Of a DNA stretch of 61,992 nucleotides, positions 34,880-42,982 are shown in pieces (the first letter of the stretch is position 1; each line of letters starts with the position of its first letter). The stretch lies in the NCBI RefSeq assembly GCF_042432825.1, contig NZ_JBHLWN010000111.1, positions 1 through 61,992 on the forward strand, written 5' to 3'. The notes under the pieces are model-generated. The model did not search any database, had not been told where the DNA came from, and worked only from the letters and a program-made list of their open reading frames with translations. This DNA comes from Gordoniibacillus chartarius. GTDB taxonomy: Bacteria > Bacillota > Bacilli > Paenibacillales > NBRC-103111. The position numbers and the translations under genes are program-made.

Positions 34880-35809
34880 TTACTTCTTCAGCAGGTTGGC
34901 AGGCAGGAAGCCCAGCTTCTCTACTTGATTGTTTTGGAAATCGTCAGCCATGATGAAATCGATGAACGCTTTCGTTGCGCCTTTAGGCTCGCCCTTCGTA
35001 TACATACGCTCTTGGCCGTAAAGCTTGTAAGTGCCGTTCTTAATGGTTTCTTTGCCGAAAGCTACACCCTCAAACTTCAGTGCTTTCAGCGTGTTGTCGA
35101 TGTAAGGAGTATCGATATAACCGATGGCGCCGGAAGTTTGAGCAACAGCCGTCTTCATTGCACCGGAAGACTCTTGAGTTACGCCTTCTTTGGAGAACTC
35201 CGTCTTTTCCATAACCAGCTGTTGAACCAGCTTACGGGAACCGGAGGAATCCGGACGGTGAATCAGCGTAATCGGCAGATCTTTACCGCCAACTTCTTTC
35301 CAGTTCTTAATTTTACCGGAATAGATATCAGCTGCTTGCTGTTTAGTCAGGCTTTCAACATTAACGTCGTTGTTAACAACGAGCGCGAAAGCAGCGATCG
35401 CTACGATGTGCTCTTTCAGACCCTTGTCGGCATACTCTGCTGCAGCTGCAACGTCAGAGTTACCGATGTCGGAAGTACCTTCTGCAACGTTCTTCACGCC
35501 GGTACCGGAGCCGCCGCCCGATACGTTGATGGTTGCTTTAGGATGCTTCGCCATAAATTGCTCGCCTGCCGCTTTAACCAAAGGAAGAAGTGCAGTCGAG
35601 CCGGAAGCTGTAACTGTACCTGTGATCTCTTCGGACTTCGGAGCTTCCTTCGGTGCGTTTGTTGCAGGTGCTGTTGCTGCCGGCGTTTGTGTTTGTGTAC
35701 CGCCAGCATTGCTCGTGTTATTGTCTGTTTTGCCGCATGCGGCCAGGACCCCCACAGTCATTACTGCTGCTACTGTCAAGCTAAGTACTTTCTTCGACAT
35801 TGCTTTCAT
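34880..35809 (-). CDS. pstS: Phosphate-binding lipoprotein PstS
   Basis: Binding protein of 309 residues. The signal peptide ends with the lipobox LAACG, and an N- and T/A/P-rich linker follows. The phosphate-binding motifs are TASGSTALLP, SGGGSGTGVKN and HRPDSSGSR, all typical of PstS. It is tethered outside the membrane and hands phosphate to PstC/PstA. AAGGAGG lies about 10 nt upstream. A four-hexamer PhoP box controls its promoter. Confidence 0.97.
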   Translation of the reverse strand: MKAMSKKVLSLTVAAVMTVGVLAACGKTDNNTSNAGGTQTQTPAATAPATNAPKEAPKSEEITGTVTASGSTALLPLVKAAGEQFMAKHPKATINVSGGGSGTGVKNVAEGTSDIGNSDVAAAAEYADKGLKEHIVAIAAFALVVNNDVNVESLTKQQAADIYSGKIKNWKEVGGKDLPITLIHRPDSSGSRKLVQQLVMEKTEFSKEGVTQESSGAMKTAVAQTSGAIGYIDTPYIDNTLKALKFEGVAFGKETIKNGTYKLYGQERMYTKGEPKGATKAFIDFIMADDFQNNQVEKLGFLPANLLKK

Positions 35810-35848
35810 TTCAGCATGTCCTCCTTATATGTTTTTCACTCCTAAAGA

Positions 35849-35902
35849 ATCTTAACAATAGTTTGTTAACTGAGTGCAATCAATCTGTAAAGTGAATGTA
35901 AA
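35849..35902 (-). promoter_or_regulatory. PhoP box and promoter of pstS
   Basis: On the minus strand TTTACA, TTTACA, ATTGCA and TTAACA lie at an 11-bp pitch (35902-35864), then 9 nt, then the -10 TAAGAT (35854-35849). The start codon is 39 bp further. The geometry is the same as at pstC and at the EAL-CBS-GGDEF gene. Confidence 0.85.
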
Positions 35903-35950
35903 AATTCCGCAAAGTTTACAGCGATGCATTCGACAAAAATTAACATCAGT

Positions 35951-35982
35951 TTGACCCATCCCGGAATTTCTTCCTATATAAT
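35951..35982 (+). promoter_or_regulatory. SigA-like promoter of the chemoreceptor gene
   Basis: TTGACC (35951-35956) is followed after 18-20 nt by TATATAAT (35975-35982). A TTAACA stands 11 bp before the -35, but no further hexamers keep the pitch, so I do not call this a PhoP box. Confidence 0.45.
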
Positions 35983-36022
35983 TAAGACTACAATGCTAAA
36001 TATTTCTTAAAGAGGTGACCTT

Positions 36023-38095
36023 ATGTCCTACCTTGCCAAATTCAAAATGCAGCCGTCGATGCGACTTCATCTTCTTCTCAGTTTCGGGATTGTCGCTGTT
36101 ATTTTTATTGCCGTTGCTTTGATTAATTACTCGCAAATTCACCATGTTCATAGCCAGATTCAAACGCAAAACGACAAAACTCAGCTGCAGCTCAAGGCGC
36201 TTGAACTTCGCGAAATGGTTCAGGAAATGAACATTATCGCATCCGGACTCGAGATTTCAAAGAAGCCCGAGTATATCGAAAAATATGCGAAAGCCAAAGT
36301 GAAATACAATGAGATGATCAAGATTGTCGGCGACACTGCGGTAACGGACGAGATGAAAGTATGGCGCAGCCAGTTGATTAGCGCTTCGAATGATTATATC
36401 GCCAATTTCGATACAGCCGCGCGTCTGATTCAAGACGGAAACATGAAGCAAGTCGATCTGGACAACAACATGGTTTACTTGTACGGCGAATCTCTTGACT
36501 TGATGCAAAGAATTTTCGGAATCGTCGATAAATTTTATAATTATTATTCCAATGAAGCCGAGTTGGCCGCAGAACAAACGGACACTCTGCTTTCCAATGT
36601 GTCCCAAATGATGCTCGTTGCAGGAATAATTGTTGTTATTGTGACCGTTATTGTCGCTTTCATCCTAAATCGATCGTTCATGGGCCCTCTGCACCAGCTT
36701 CAGCATGCCGTCAGTCGAATTGCGGCAGGCGATTTGCGCCATAAGATCCGTTCCGCCCGTCGCGACGAGCTAGGTCAGCTTAGCAATCATTTTGACGCGA
36801 TGATCGATCAAGTCCGCAGCATGATTAACGGAACGCAGCAAATTGCATTGTCCGTTGCCGAGCACTCCGATTCATTTCGCCGGTTTTCCGGTATGACTGC
36901 AGCAGCGAATGCGGAGATCGTTCGTACGATTGACGACATTTCTCGCGGCGCGAGCACCCAGGCGGAATATGCGGAGCGCAGTGCTTCCGTCATTTCGGGC
37001 CTTGAGGAGGAAATTATCGATATTTCCGCTTCAACCGACCTTATGCTCAATATGAGTCATGAAGCTTCCTCGCATACCGAGCATGGTACGAAATCCGTTC
37101 GAGAATTGCAGAACTCGGCCTCTCAAGCTCAGCTTGTTCTCGACCGGGTCATGAGCGAAATGAATCATCTGAAAGCCAGTTCGCAGCAGATCGGAACGAT
37201 CAGCAAAACCATTACCGAAATATCTACCCAAACGCATGTACTTGCTTTGAATGCCGCCATTGAAGCCGCCAGAGCCGGCGTACACGGCAGAGGCTTCTCC
37301 GTCATCGCTGAAGAGGTCCGTAAGCTCGCTGAAGAGACAAGCCGGTCATCCAAATCTATTGCAGCCATCATCTCCTCTCTTCAGAACCAAATGATTGAGC
37401 TGCAGTCTGCCGTACAACATGCCAGCCAAGCATCTTCGGAGCAAACCCACAAGGTCAACGATACGATTGCCGCATTCGATACGATTTTCGCATCCATGGG
37501 GCAATTGGCGGAACAAATCCATCACATTCACTTGAAGATCGATTCGGTGAAGTCGAAGAATGAAGATTTGGTTGCAGTGGTACAGCAGGTTGCAGCCGTT
37601 GCCGAAGAAACCGCAGCGAGTGTGCAAGAAGTCGGGTCCACTTCGATTGAGCAGGATAACGCCATTCGAAAAATCGCCAAAGAATCCGAGGAGATCCATA
37701 TGCTGTCACAGCAGTTATTTAACGAAATTAGCAAGTTTCGGATTGAGAAGGAAGACACGGTAGAGTCGGATGTTCGTCAAAATCAACCCCCTGCGGCACA
37801 GGATCACTCTAAACTGACGGCATCGGATGCGGTACCGGAAGCGGAAACGGAAACGGCTGCGACAGAAGAAGTGAATATTGTAGAAGAAGTATGTGTTACG
37901 GAAGAAGCGAGTGAAGCGGATATAGTGGATACAGCGAATCCAATCGATTTGGCGGCATCGACGGACCATGATTCGGACAATGAAGCGGCGGAGCTGGAGA
38001 CGAAAGATAAGTCGGAAGCTGACGCCCGGGAAAACGAAGTGAAACAAGAGAAAGAACAGGCCGAACAAAAGGGAAAAGAACCCGTACTTGTATAA
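36023..38095 (+). CDS. Methyl-accepting chemotaxis protein with acidic C-terminal tail
   Basis: Chemoreceptor of 690 residues. Helix 1 (about 13-35) and helix 2 (about 190-215) frame a four-helix-bundle type sensor domain. A HAMP domain follows, then the signalling domain with the tip EISTQTHVLALNAAIEAARAG near residue 405 and RGFSVIAEEVRKLAEE. The last 110 or so residues, from about 575, form a low-complexity tail rich in Glu, Asp and Ala with no counterpart in standard receptors. AGAGGTGACC lies upstream. It is divergent from pstS, 214 bp away, but a phosphate role is only a guess. Confidence 0.93.
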   Translation: MSYLAKFKMQPSMRLHLLLSFGIVAVIFIAVALINYSQIHHVHSQIQTQNDKTQLQLKALELREMVQEMNIIASGLEISKKPEYIEKYAKAKVKYNEMIKIVGDTAVTDEMKVWRSQLISASNDYIANFDTAARLIQDGNMKQVDLDNNMVYLYGESLDLMQRIFGIVDKFYNYYSNEAELAAEQTDTLLSNVSQMMLVAGIIVVIVTVIVAFILNRSFMGPLHQLQHAVSRIAAGDLRHKIRSARRDELGQLSNHFDAMIDQVRSMINGTQQIALSVAEHSDSFRRFSGMTAAANAEIVRTIDDISRGASTQAEYAERSASVISGLEEEIIDISASTDLMLNMSHEASSHTEHGTKSVRELQNSASQAQLVLDRVMSEMNHLKASSQQIGTISKTITEISTQTHVLALNAAIEAARAGVHGRGFSVIAEEVRKLAEETSRSSKSIAAIISSLQNQMIELQSAVQHASQASSEQTHKVNDTIAAFDTIFASMGQLAEQIHHIHLKIDSVKSKNEDLVAVVQQVAAVAEETAASVQEVGSTSIEQDNAIRKIAKESEEIHMLSQQLFNEISKFRIEKEDTVESDVRQNQPPAAQDHSKLTASDAVPEAETETAATEEVNIVEEVCVTEEASEADIVDTANPIDLAASTDHDSDNEAAELETKDKSEADARENEVKQEKEQAEQKGKEPVLV

Positions 38096-38204
38096 AAATA
38101 GTGTTCTTAGCTTCCTGGAGTCTATTAACGGAATAGCTCTTCCAACATTTGTGGGATGCAGCTCCTTCCAAACAAGGCTACAATAGGTTCGGGAGGAGAT
38201 CACT

Positions 38205-38891
38205 ATGAAAATGAATAAGCGCATCGTTACTATGTTTGCATCCGTCGCCGTCTTTTTATCGTTGACTACTACCGCTCTTGGCGCAACTGGAACCGTGGAA
38301 CGCTCCGTCAATTTCCGGTCCGCACCGTCCACATCCAGTTCGGTATACGGGCTCCTGAAAACCGGTACTACGTTTACGCTCGTTGAGAAAGTAAACAGTT
38401 ATTGGTACAAAATCAGCGTAAACGGCAAAACCGGTTACGTATCGCCAAGCTATGTGAAGCTGAATTCAACAAGTTCCGCTCCAGCGCCTGCACCTGCAAG
38501 CACTTCGAGCACAAAGGCCGACCAGGTCATTAGCAATGCCCGCAGCTTGTTGGGCAAAGTGACTTACGAATACGGCACGAATAACGCACCGAGGGTTATG
38601 GACTGTTCCGCCTTCACCAAGTACGTATTCGGACAAGAAGGCATCTCTCTGCGCTGGGGAACCCGCTATCAGAAAGACGCCGGCAGCTACGTATCCCGCT
38701 CTAATCTCCAGAAGGGCGACCTCGTCTTTTTCCGTGTCGGCAGCTCGTCCGGAATCGGACATGTAGGCATTTACATCGGCAACGGCCAAATGATACATAA
38801 CAGCCCGTCCAATCAGGGCGGCGTCGGCATCACGTCGATCACTTCCGGTTATTGGGCCGATCGATACGTGACTGCACGCCGGGTTCTGTAA
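38205..38891 (+). CDS. Secreted SH3-NlpC/P60 peptidoglycan hydrolase
   Basis: Exported protein of 228 residues. A signal peptide (cleavage near ALGATG) is followed by a bacterial SH3 domain (about 32-85: SVNFRSAPSTSSSVYGLL ... YWYKISVNGKTGYV), a short A/P/S linker, and an NlpC/P60 domain with the catalytic cysteine in VMDCSAFTKYVFG and the histidine in GIGHVGIYIGNGQMIH. It should cleave D-gamma-glutamyl peptide bonds in the cell wall. GGGAGGAG lies before the ATG. Confidence 0.95.
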   Translation: MKMNKRIVTMFASVAVFLSLTTTALGATGTVERSVNFRSAPSTSSSVYGLLKTGTTFTLVEKVNSYWYKISVNGKTGYVSPSYVKLNSTSSAPAPAPASTSSTKADQVISNARSLLGKVTYEYGTNNAPRVMDCSAFTKYVFGQEGISLRWGTRYQKDAGSYVSRSNLQKGDLVFFRVGSSSGIGHVGIYIGNGQMIHNSPSNQGGVGITSITSGYWADRYVTARRVL

Positions 38892-38906
38892 GACATAGGA
38901 TTCGAT

Positions 38907-38941
38907 ACCGCATCCGCCGGAAGGCGCATGCGGTTTTTTTT
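38907..38941 (+). terminator. Rho-independent terminator
   Basis: ACCGCATCCGCC and GGCGCATGCGGT pair around GGAA, followed by eight T residues. It lies 15 bp after the NlpC/P60 gene. Confidence 0.9.
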
Positions 38942-38996
38942 GCTATAGCTATAATGGATGTATGGCAACCACATTTCGGAAAGGGGATATCTCGCA

Positions 38997-39767
38997 ATGG
39001 CACTTATTCAATGCGATTTTTTTTCGGAAACGCTCGGTTTGTCTACGTCGATGACGGTCATTTTACCGCAATCAACCCGCTCCCAGATCGGCATGGAGGG
39101 CAAAGCCGCGGGCGGCAAGCATCCGACGCTTTATTTGCTGCACGGCTTATCGGACGATCACACGATCTGGCTGCGCCGAACGTCGATAGAACGTTATGTT
39201 GCCCACCTGGGACTAGCCGTTGTCATGCCGGCCGTTCATCGCAGCTACTACACGAACATGGCGGAAGGCCTTAACTACTGGACATTTGTCAGCGAAGAGC
39301 TGCCGGCGCTGGCCCGTTCCTTCTTTCCGCTATCTTCGGCGCGAGAGGACAATTTTGCCGCAGGGCTGTCCATGGGCGGTTACGGGGCTTTCAAGCTCGC
39401 GCTGCGGCGTCCCGAGCAATTCTCGGCTGCCGCCAGCTTGTCCGGAGCGTTGGATGCCTATCGATCGAACGGCTTGAATGCGGAGGAAGTGCGGCGCATC
39501 TTCGGCGAACCAGGCAGCACCGCTTCCGACAACGATCTGTTTGTGCTTGCCGAACAAGGCGCAGCGCAGCCTGCTCTGGAACTCCCTAAGCTTTATCAAT
39601 GCTGCGGGACGGAAGATTTCTTATATCACGATAACATCCGTTTCCGTGATCACGCTGCACGTCTGGGGCTGGACTTGACGTACGAGGAGGGCCCCGGTAC
39701 GCACGAATGGGGATATTGGGATGAGCAAATTCGCCGCGTGCTGGATTGGCTGCCGTTACGGAAATAG
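38997..39767 (+). CDS. Esterase of the EstA/FrmB (esterase D) family
   Basis: Alpha/beta hydrolase of 256 residues without signal peptide. The N-terminus has the family phrase TSMTVILPQS, the oxyanion region is LYLLHGLSDDHTIW, the nucleophile is in AAGLSMGGYGAFK, and the histidine is in GPGTHEWGYWDEQI. Related proteins are tributyrin esterases or S-formylglutathione hydrolases. The ATG at 38997 is used because AAGGGG lies about 10 nt upstream; the frame is open to 38958. Confidence 0.9.
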   Translation: MALIQCDFFSETLGLSTSMTVILPQSTRSQIGMEGKAAGGKHPTLYLLHGLSDDHTIWLRRTSIERYVAHLGLAVVMPAVHRSYYTNMAEGLNYWTFVSEELPALARSFFPLSSAREDNFAAGLSMGGYGAFKLALRRPEQFSAAASLSGALDAYRSNGLNAEEVRRIFGEPGSTASDNDLFVLAEQGAAQPALELPKLYQCCGTEDFLYHDNIRFRDHAARLGLDLTYEEGPGTHEWGYWDEQIRRVLDWLPLRK

Positions 39768-39812
39768 CTGCGCCGGCTGTCTTTCACGTAGGACCCCGAA
39801 CAAAAATGGAAA

Positions 39813-39846
39813 AACGGCGATATCCGCTAAGGAATCGCCGTTCTTT
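39813..39846. terminator. Bidirectional hairpin terminator
   Basis: AACGGCGAT and ATCGCCGTT arms with an A-rich 5' side and CTTT on the 3' side. It lies between the esterase gene and the convergent YjzC-like gene. Confidence 0.7.
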
Positions 39847-39855
39847 GCCGCTGGT

Positions 39856-40101
39856 TTATCTGCCGATATAAACTTGCGTCCGCGGATCCGTGTTGTCCCG
39901 TTTGATATGCTCCACATTTTCTTCATTCAGAGCGAATCCAACCATCTTCCACGTCGTGCGGCCGAGAGTCAGATCACCCGGAAATTTTTCCCCGCGGTGT
40001 AAAATCTCTTCCCTGCCCGCCTCGTTCACGTAAACGCCATCGACTTCAACCTCGTCACCGGTCATAGCTTCAATATGATTATCGGGAGTATTATCGATCA
40101 T
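39856..40101 (-). CDS. YjzC-like small protein
   Basis: Acidic protein of 81 residues that resembles the YjzC family of Bacillales, with the phrase GVYVNEAGREEILHRGEKFPG. The rest (TTWKMVGFALNEENVEHIKRDN) is hydrophilic. AAGGAGG lies 8 nt before the ATG and overlaps the stop of a 43-residue gene upstream. Its function is unknown. Confidence 0.75.
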   Translation of the reverse strand: MIDNTPDNHIEAMTGDEVEVDGVYVNEAGREEILHRGEKFPGDLTLGRTTWKMVGFALNEENVEHIKRDNTDPRTQVYIGR

Positions 40102-40114
40102 TGCAGCAGCCTCC

Positions 40115-40246
40115 TTAAATCGACGGGCGATTCGGTTCTTTGAATTTCGCTTCGTTCTGCGTCAGCTTATTGCTCTTGACGCTTTGCGCCGACGACGTCT
40201 CATCGAGCATAGCTTGCTGCTTCTGCTTCAACGTTTTCTTGCTCAT
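40115..40246 (-). CDS. Small lysine-rich protein, 43 residues
   Basis: The frame starts MSKKTLKQKQQAMLDETSSA and ends KFKEPNRPSI. GGAGGG lies about 8 nt before the ATG. Its TAA is part of the ribosome site of the YjzC-like gene (TTTAAGGAGG), so the two are probably coupled. It is hydrophilic and without any membrane segment. I recognise no family. Confidence 0.65.
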   Translation of the reverse strand: MSKKTLKQKQQAMLDETSSAQSVKSNKLTQNEAKFKEPNRPSI

Positions 40247-40333
40247 CGTAGATGCCCTCCCTAATGACAAGAGATTTGTATGCTCCCGTAGTATGTGTCA
40301 ATGCAGCGATTCGCATCCTTAATTCCGAAACAA

Positions 40334-40362
40334 AGAACAGGCCCCTGTCATGGGACCTGCTC
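40334..40362 (-). terminator. Hairpin terminator after the 105-residue gene
   Basis: On the minus strand AGCAGGTCCC pairs with GGGGCCTGTT, with one wobble position, and is followed by CTTTG. It lies 25 bp after the stop at 40387. Confidence 0.55.
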
Positions 40363-40386
40363 TCTGTCAAGCCGCCAACCGCCGTA

Positions 40387-40704
40387 CTACATCGCTTGCG
40401 GATATTGCGCCAGCACATCTTTGGCTTGTTCCATATGGGCTTGATGAACTTTCAGCTTTACCAATGCTCCGTTAGCGGGCATACTATCGGCCTGGGCGAT
40501 GCCCGAAGCCATCATAGGATCCGTTTCGGTCACCAGTTTACATTTGATTTGTTTCGATTTCAGATGTTCATATTTCGCCACGAGATCTTCGGTACGCGGT
40601 CCGGCAGCCGTTTCGAGCACTTTCCATTGCGACTTTCGCACTGAGAGCCATGCGCCAAGAGCGACCAAGCCAACCAGCAACAAAATACCAGTAACCATGT
40701 CCAT
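40387..40704 (-). CDS. Small membrane-anchored protein, DUF2007-like cytoplasmic domain
   Basis: Protein of 105 residues from the ATG at 40704, chosen for AAGGTGG eight bases upstream; the frame is open much further but without a ribosome site. One N-terminal helix (VTGILLLVGLVALGAWLSV) is followed by a soluble domain with YEHLKSKQIKCKLVTET and KLKVHQAHMEQAKDVLAQ. This looks like the DUF2007 type of small regulatory domain, but the match is loose. Confidence 0.65.
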   Translation of the reverse strand: MDMVTGILLLVGLVALGAWLSVRKSQWKVLETAAGPRTEDLVAKYEHLKSKQIKCKLVTETDPMMASGIAQADSMPANGALVKLKVHQAHMEQAKDVLAQYPQAM

Positions 40705-40947
40705 GTACAGCACCACCTTAGGCAAATTTTGGGTTTGCATTCGGATGTTAGTGTCGTCCATTTGACGGCGTGGAGATGCGGCTGTGCTATACATATACGT
40801 ATGAATATCCAGGTTTTTGGGGGGTAGACGTCGACGAATGGCGTGCCGACGAATGAATCGATGACTCGTTTGCGCAAGATCATTTCGTAGTGACCGGTGT
40901 GATGCCCGTAATCTCAAGCTCCGGCTCACGAAATCTCCCTTCTCCGT

Positions 40948-41649
40948 CTACATGTTTTGCCGGTTCAGCATAAATACGATAACCCCGATGTCCTCGGCCA
41001 GCCGCCAGTCAAAAAATATATCGTTCACCGGCCTGCGGAAAATGTCGCTGAACGTACCGTTGTGGTGGAAGCTCGATTTTTCCAGCTCTTCCTTCGTCAT
41101 TAACAGCTCGTGGTCAAAGCCTTTGCGATGGAGCGCCTTCTCGATCGGGACAAGCAGCCCGCGGCGGACGACCAGGACGACGTCTGCATGAAGCTCTCGC
41201 GTCTCGATGCGGTCGGGGACTTTCTCGACCAGGGCGCTCAACCGGCTTACTTCGCTCTTGAGCTCTGCCGCATAGAATGGATGTGTGACTTCCCCTTCTC
41301 CCCTGTCGGGCCGCTTATTTTGCAGCTCCAGCAGCAGCATCCCGGTATTATTCGTATAACTCCAATCGTCAAACCAGCGGTCGACCGGAGAGTCCATGAC
41401 CATTTGTATGACACCGCGAAGCTCCGGCATCAGTGCAGAGATAATTTGCCTGCGGGCAGCGCGGACTACGTCCAGATGGCCGTCCTTGAGCAGCACTTCT
41501 TCCATCGAAGTGAGAAAGCCATGAATATATATGCATACGTAAGCACCGTCGGCATAAACCGTACAGTTCTCGATTCGGCAACCGAATAACCGCTCCAGCA
41601 ATTCGTTCGTGTACTCCGCAATACGGTCCGATGCTTCTCGATTGTTCAT
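40948..41649 (-). CDS. Tandem MpsC-like (DUF2294) protein
   Basis: Soluble protein of 233 residues made of two related halves. The first (about 10-105) has the MpsC/DUF2294 phrase YVCIYIHGFLTSMEEVLL and an RRQIISALMPELRGVIQMVMD helix. The second (about 135-230) repeats the plan with DVVLVVRRGLLVPIEKAL and DIFRRPVNDIFFDW. Proteins of this family are linked to a membrane-potential system in Staphylococcus, but many are single genes of unknown role. No mpsA or mpsB partner lies here. GAGGT precedes the ATG. Confidence 0.75.
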   Translation of the reverse strand: MNNREASDRIAEYTNELLERLFGCRIENCTVYADGAYVCIYIHGFLTSMEEVLLKDGHLDVVRAARRQIISALMPELRGVIQMVMDSPVDRWFDDWSYTNNTGMLLLELQNKRPDRGEGEVTHPFYAAELKSEVSRLSALVEKVPDRIETRELHADVVLVVRRGLLVPIEKALHRKGFDHELLMTKEELEKSSFHHNGTFSDIFRRPVNDIFFDWRLAEDIGVIVFMLNRQNM

Positions 41650-41756
41650 GGGTATACCTCACGTTCACATAGCATTCTTGGTTAAGATGTCCATGAAGTC
41701 TTTCTCATTATTCATGTCATTGGCGTGAACCGGCTGTAACCCGCCTTCCATGCCAA

Positions 41757-41793
41757 AAAAACTCGACGCTCCCGCTCGGAACGTCGAGTTTCC
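41757..41793 (-). terminator. Rho-independent terminator
   Basis: AAACTCGACG and CGTCGAGTTT arms around a GC-rich loop. On the minus strand the hairpin runs into TTTTTTT. It directly follows the SLH-type remnant and is also the first terminator after the SPFH gene. Confidence 0.8.
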
Positions 41794-41802
41794 TTGTTTG
41801 TT

Positions 41803-41886
41803 TCAGTCATTCTTTAGCAAGTTGTACAGCACCTGCGCACCTTCGGCGCGAGTTGAACCGGGAACCGCTTTGCAGGCTGGCCAGAA
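41803..41886 (-). pseudogene. 3'-end remnant of an S-layer homology (SLH) protein gene
   Basis: Just before the terminator at 41757-41793, the minus strand encodes FWPACKAVPGSTRAEGAQVL and continues YNLLKND followed by a stop. The GSTRAEGAQVLYNLL part is the characteristic last helix of an SLH domain, as found at the C-terminus of S-layer-anchored proteins. An in-frame stop lies right before it and the SPFH gene now occupies the upstream position. The tail and terminator of a lost surface-protein gene therefore seem to remain. The fragment is short, so the call rests on the motif and its position. Confidence 0.6.
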
Positions 41887-41936
41887 TCAGAACCGCAAAA
41901 CGCGCCCGCAGGAGCGTCCCCCTCCCCATAGCCTCA

Positions 41937-42791
41937 CTACTTCGTCATCGATTCGACATCGATGAACGGCACGGTACCGCCGGTTACGTTCGGAAGCTTA
42001 CCGTCCCATTTGGCAATCGCCTCTTCTTGAATCTCAATCTGCTTCAGCATAATCAAATCCGGCGTTACTTCCTGCTTCTTCAGCTTCAGCGCCTCCGCTT
42101 CCGCCTGCGCCTGCGCGACCTTCTGCTGCGCTTCAATCTGCACCCGCTTCAAATCGTTCTCCGCCTTCAGCGCCTGCTGCTGCGCCACCTGCTTCGCCTC
42201 AATGGACGCGTTGAACGCATCGCTGAATTTAAAGTTGACGATGTTAATGTCGTTCACGACGAGATTGTATCTTGCCAGCCGCTTCGTCAGCAGATCATGC
42301 ACCTCGTTCGACACCACATCGCGCTTCGCAATCAAATCTTCCGCCGCGTATTTGGCCGTAACTTCCTTCACAATTTCCTGAATGGCCGGAGAGATAATAA
42401 CCGTATCATAGTTGGCGCCGATATTGTTCATCAGGTTAAACACCGCAGCTTTGTCGACGGAATAGTTGACGACCACGTGCGTCGACACTGGCTGTAAATC
42501 TTTGGAGGACGCGGAAGTATCCGTTTCGGCTTTCGTTACCTGAGTATTCACTTGAATGATCGACTGCACGAACGGAATTTTAAAATGCACACCGGGATTC
42601 AACACATTGTCGCTTAGCTTGCCGAACGTCTTGTACAAGCCGACATGACCGAATTCTACGGTTGAAAATCCGCTGAAGCCGATAATGAGTGCCGCCACAA
42701 CCGCAATACCGCCTACGATCGCCCGCTTGAGCCCTTTAGCCTGTGCCGCCGTTGGGGCTTCCTGCTTCTTCTTTCCCATTTCCGGAAACAT
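41937..42791 (-). CDS. Prohibitin-like SPFH-domain membrane protein
   Basis: Protein of 284 residues. One N-terminal membrane helix (about 22-45) is followed by a prohibitin/SPFH domain (VEFGHVGLYKTFGKLSDNVLNPGVHFKIPF) and a long alanine-, glutamine- and glutamate-rich coiled coil (about 190-235: AKQVAQQQALKAENDLKR...). Such proteins form ring-like assemblies on membranes. GGAGGG lies 6 nt before the ATG. No NfeD, FtsH or other partner is next to it. Confidence 0.92.
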   Translation of the reverse strand: MFPEMGKKKQEAPTAAQAKGLKRAIVGGIAVVAALIIGFSGFSTVEFGHVGLYKTFGKLSDNVLNPGVHFKIPFVQSIIQVNTQVTKAETDTSASSKDLQPVSTHVVVNYSVDKAAVFNLMNNIGANYDTVIISPAIQEIVKEVTAKYAAEDLIAKRDVVSNEVHDLLTKRLARYNLVVNDINIVNFKFSDAFNASIEAKQVAQQQALKAENDLKRVQIEAQQKVAQAQAEAEALKLKKQEVTPDLIMLKQIEIQEEAIAKWDGKLPNVTGGTVPFIDVESMTK

Positions 42792-42982
42792 GCCGATCCC
42801 TCCATCATTTCTGTATGTTTAACCGTACACCAAGTAGTACGGCTCTCCTTCGTCCGAAGTTCCACGGAAATTCTTAAGAATTTCGTAATAAATAGGGTAG
42901 GGAAAAAGTTCGTTCTCTCGCTTATGATGGAATTCGGGCGGCCTCCGCCGTCCCATCCGCACATTACTTGAGGAGAAAGCGC

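Noticed and set aside
35903..36022. PhoP box for the chemoreceptor gene
   Set aside because: TTTACA at 35915 and TTAACA at 35940 are 25 bp apart and only one further hexamer keeps the 11-bp pitch, so the pattern is not the one seen at pstS, pstC and the EAL gene.
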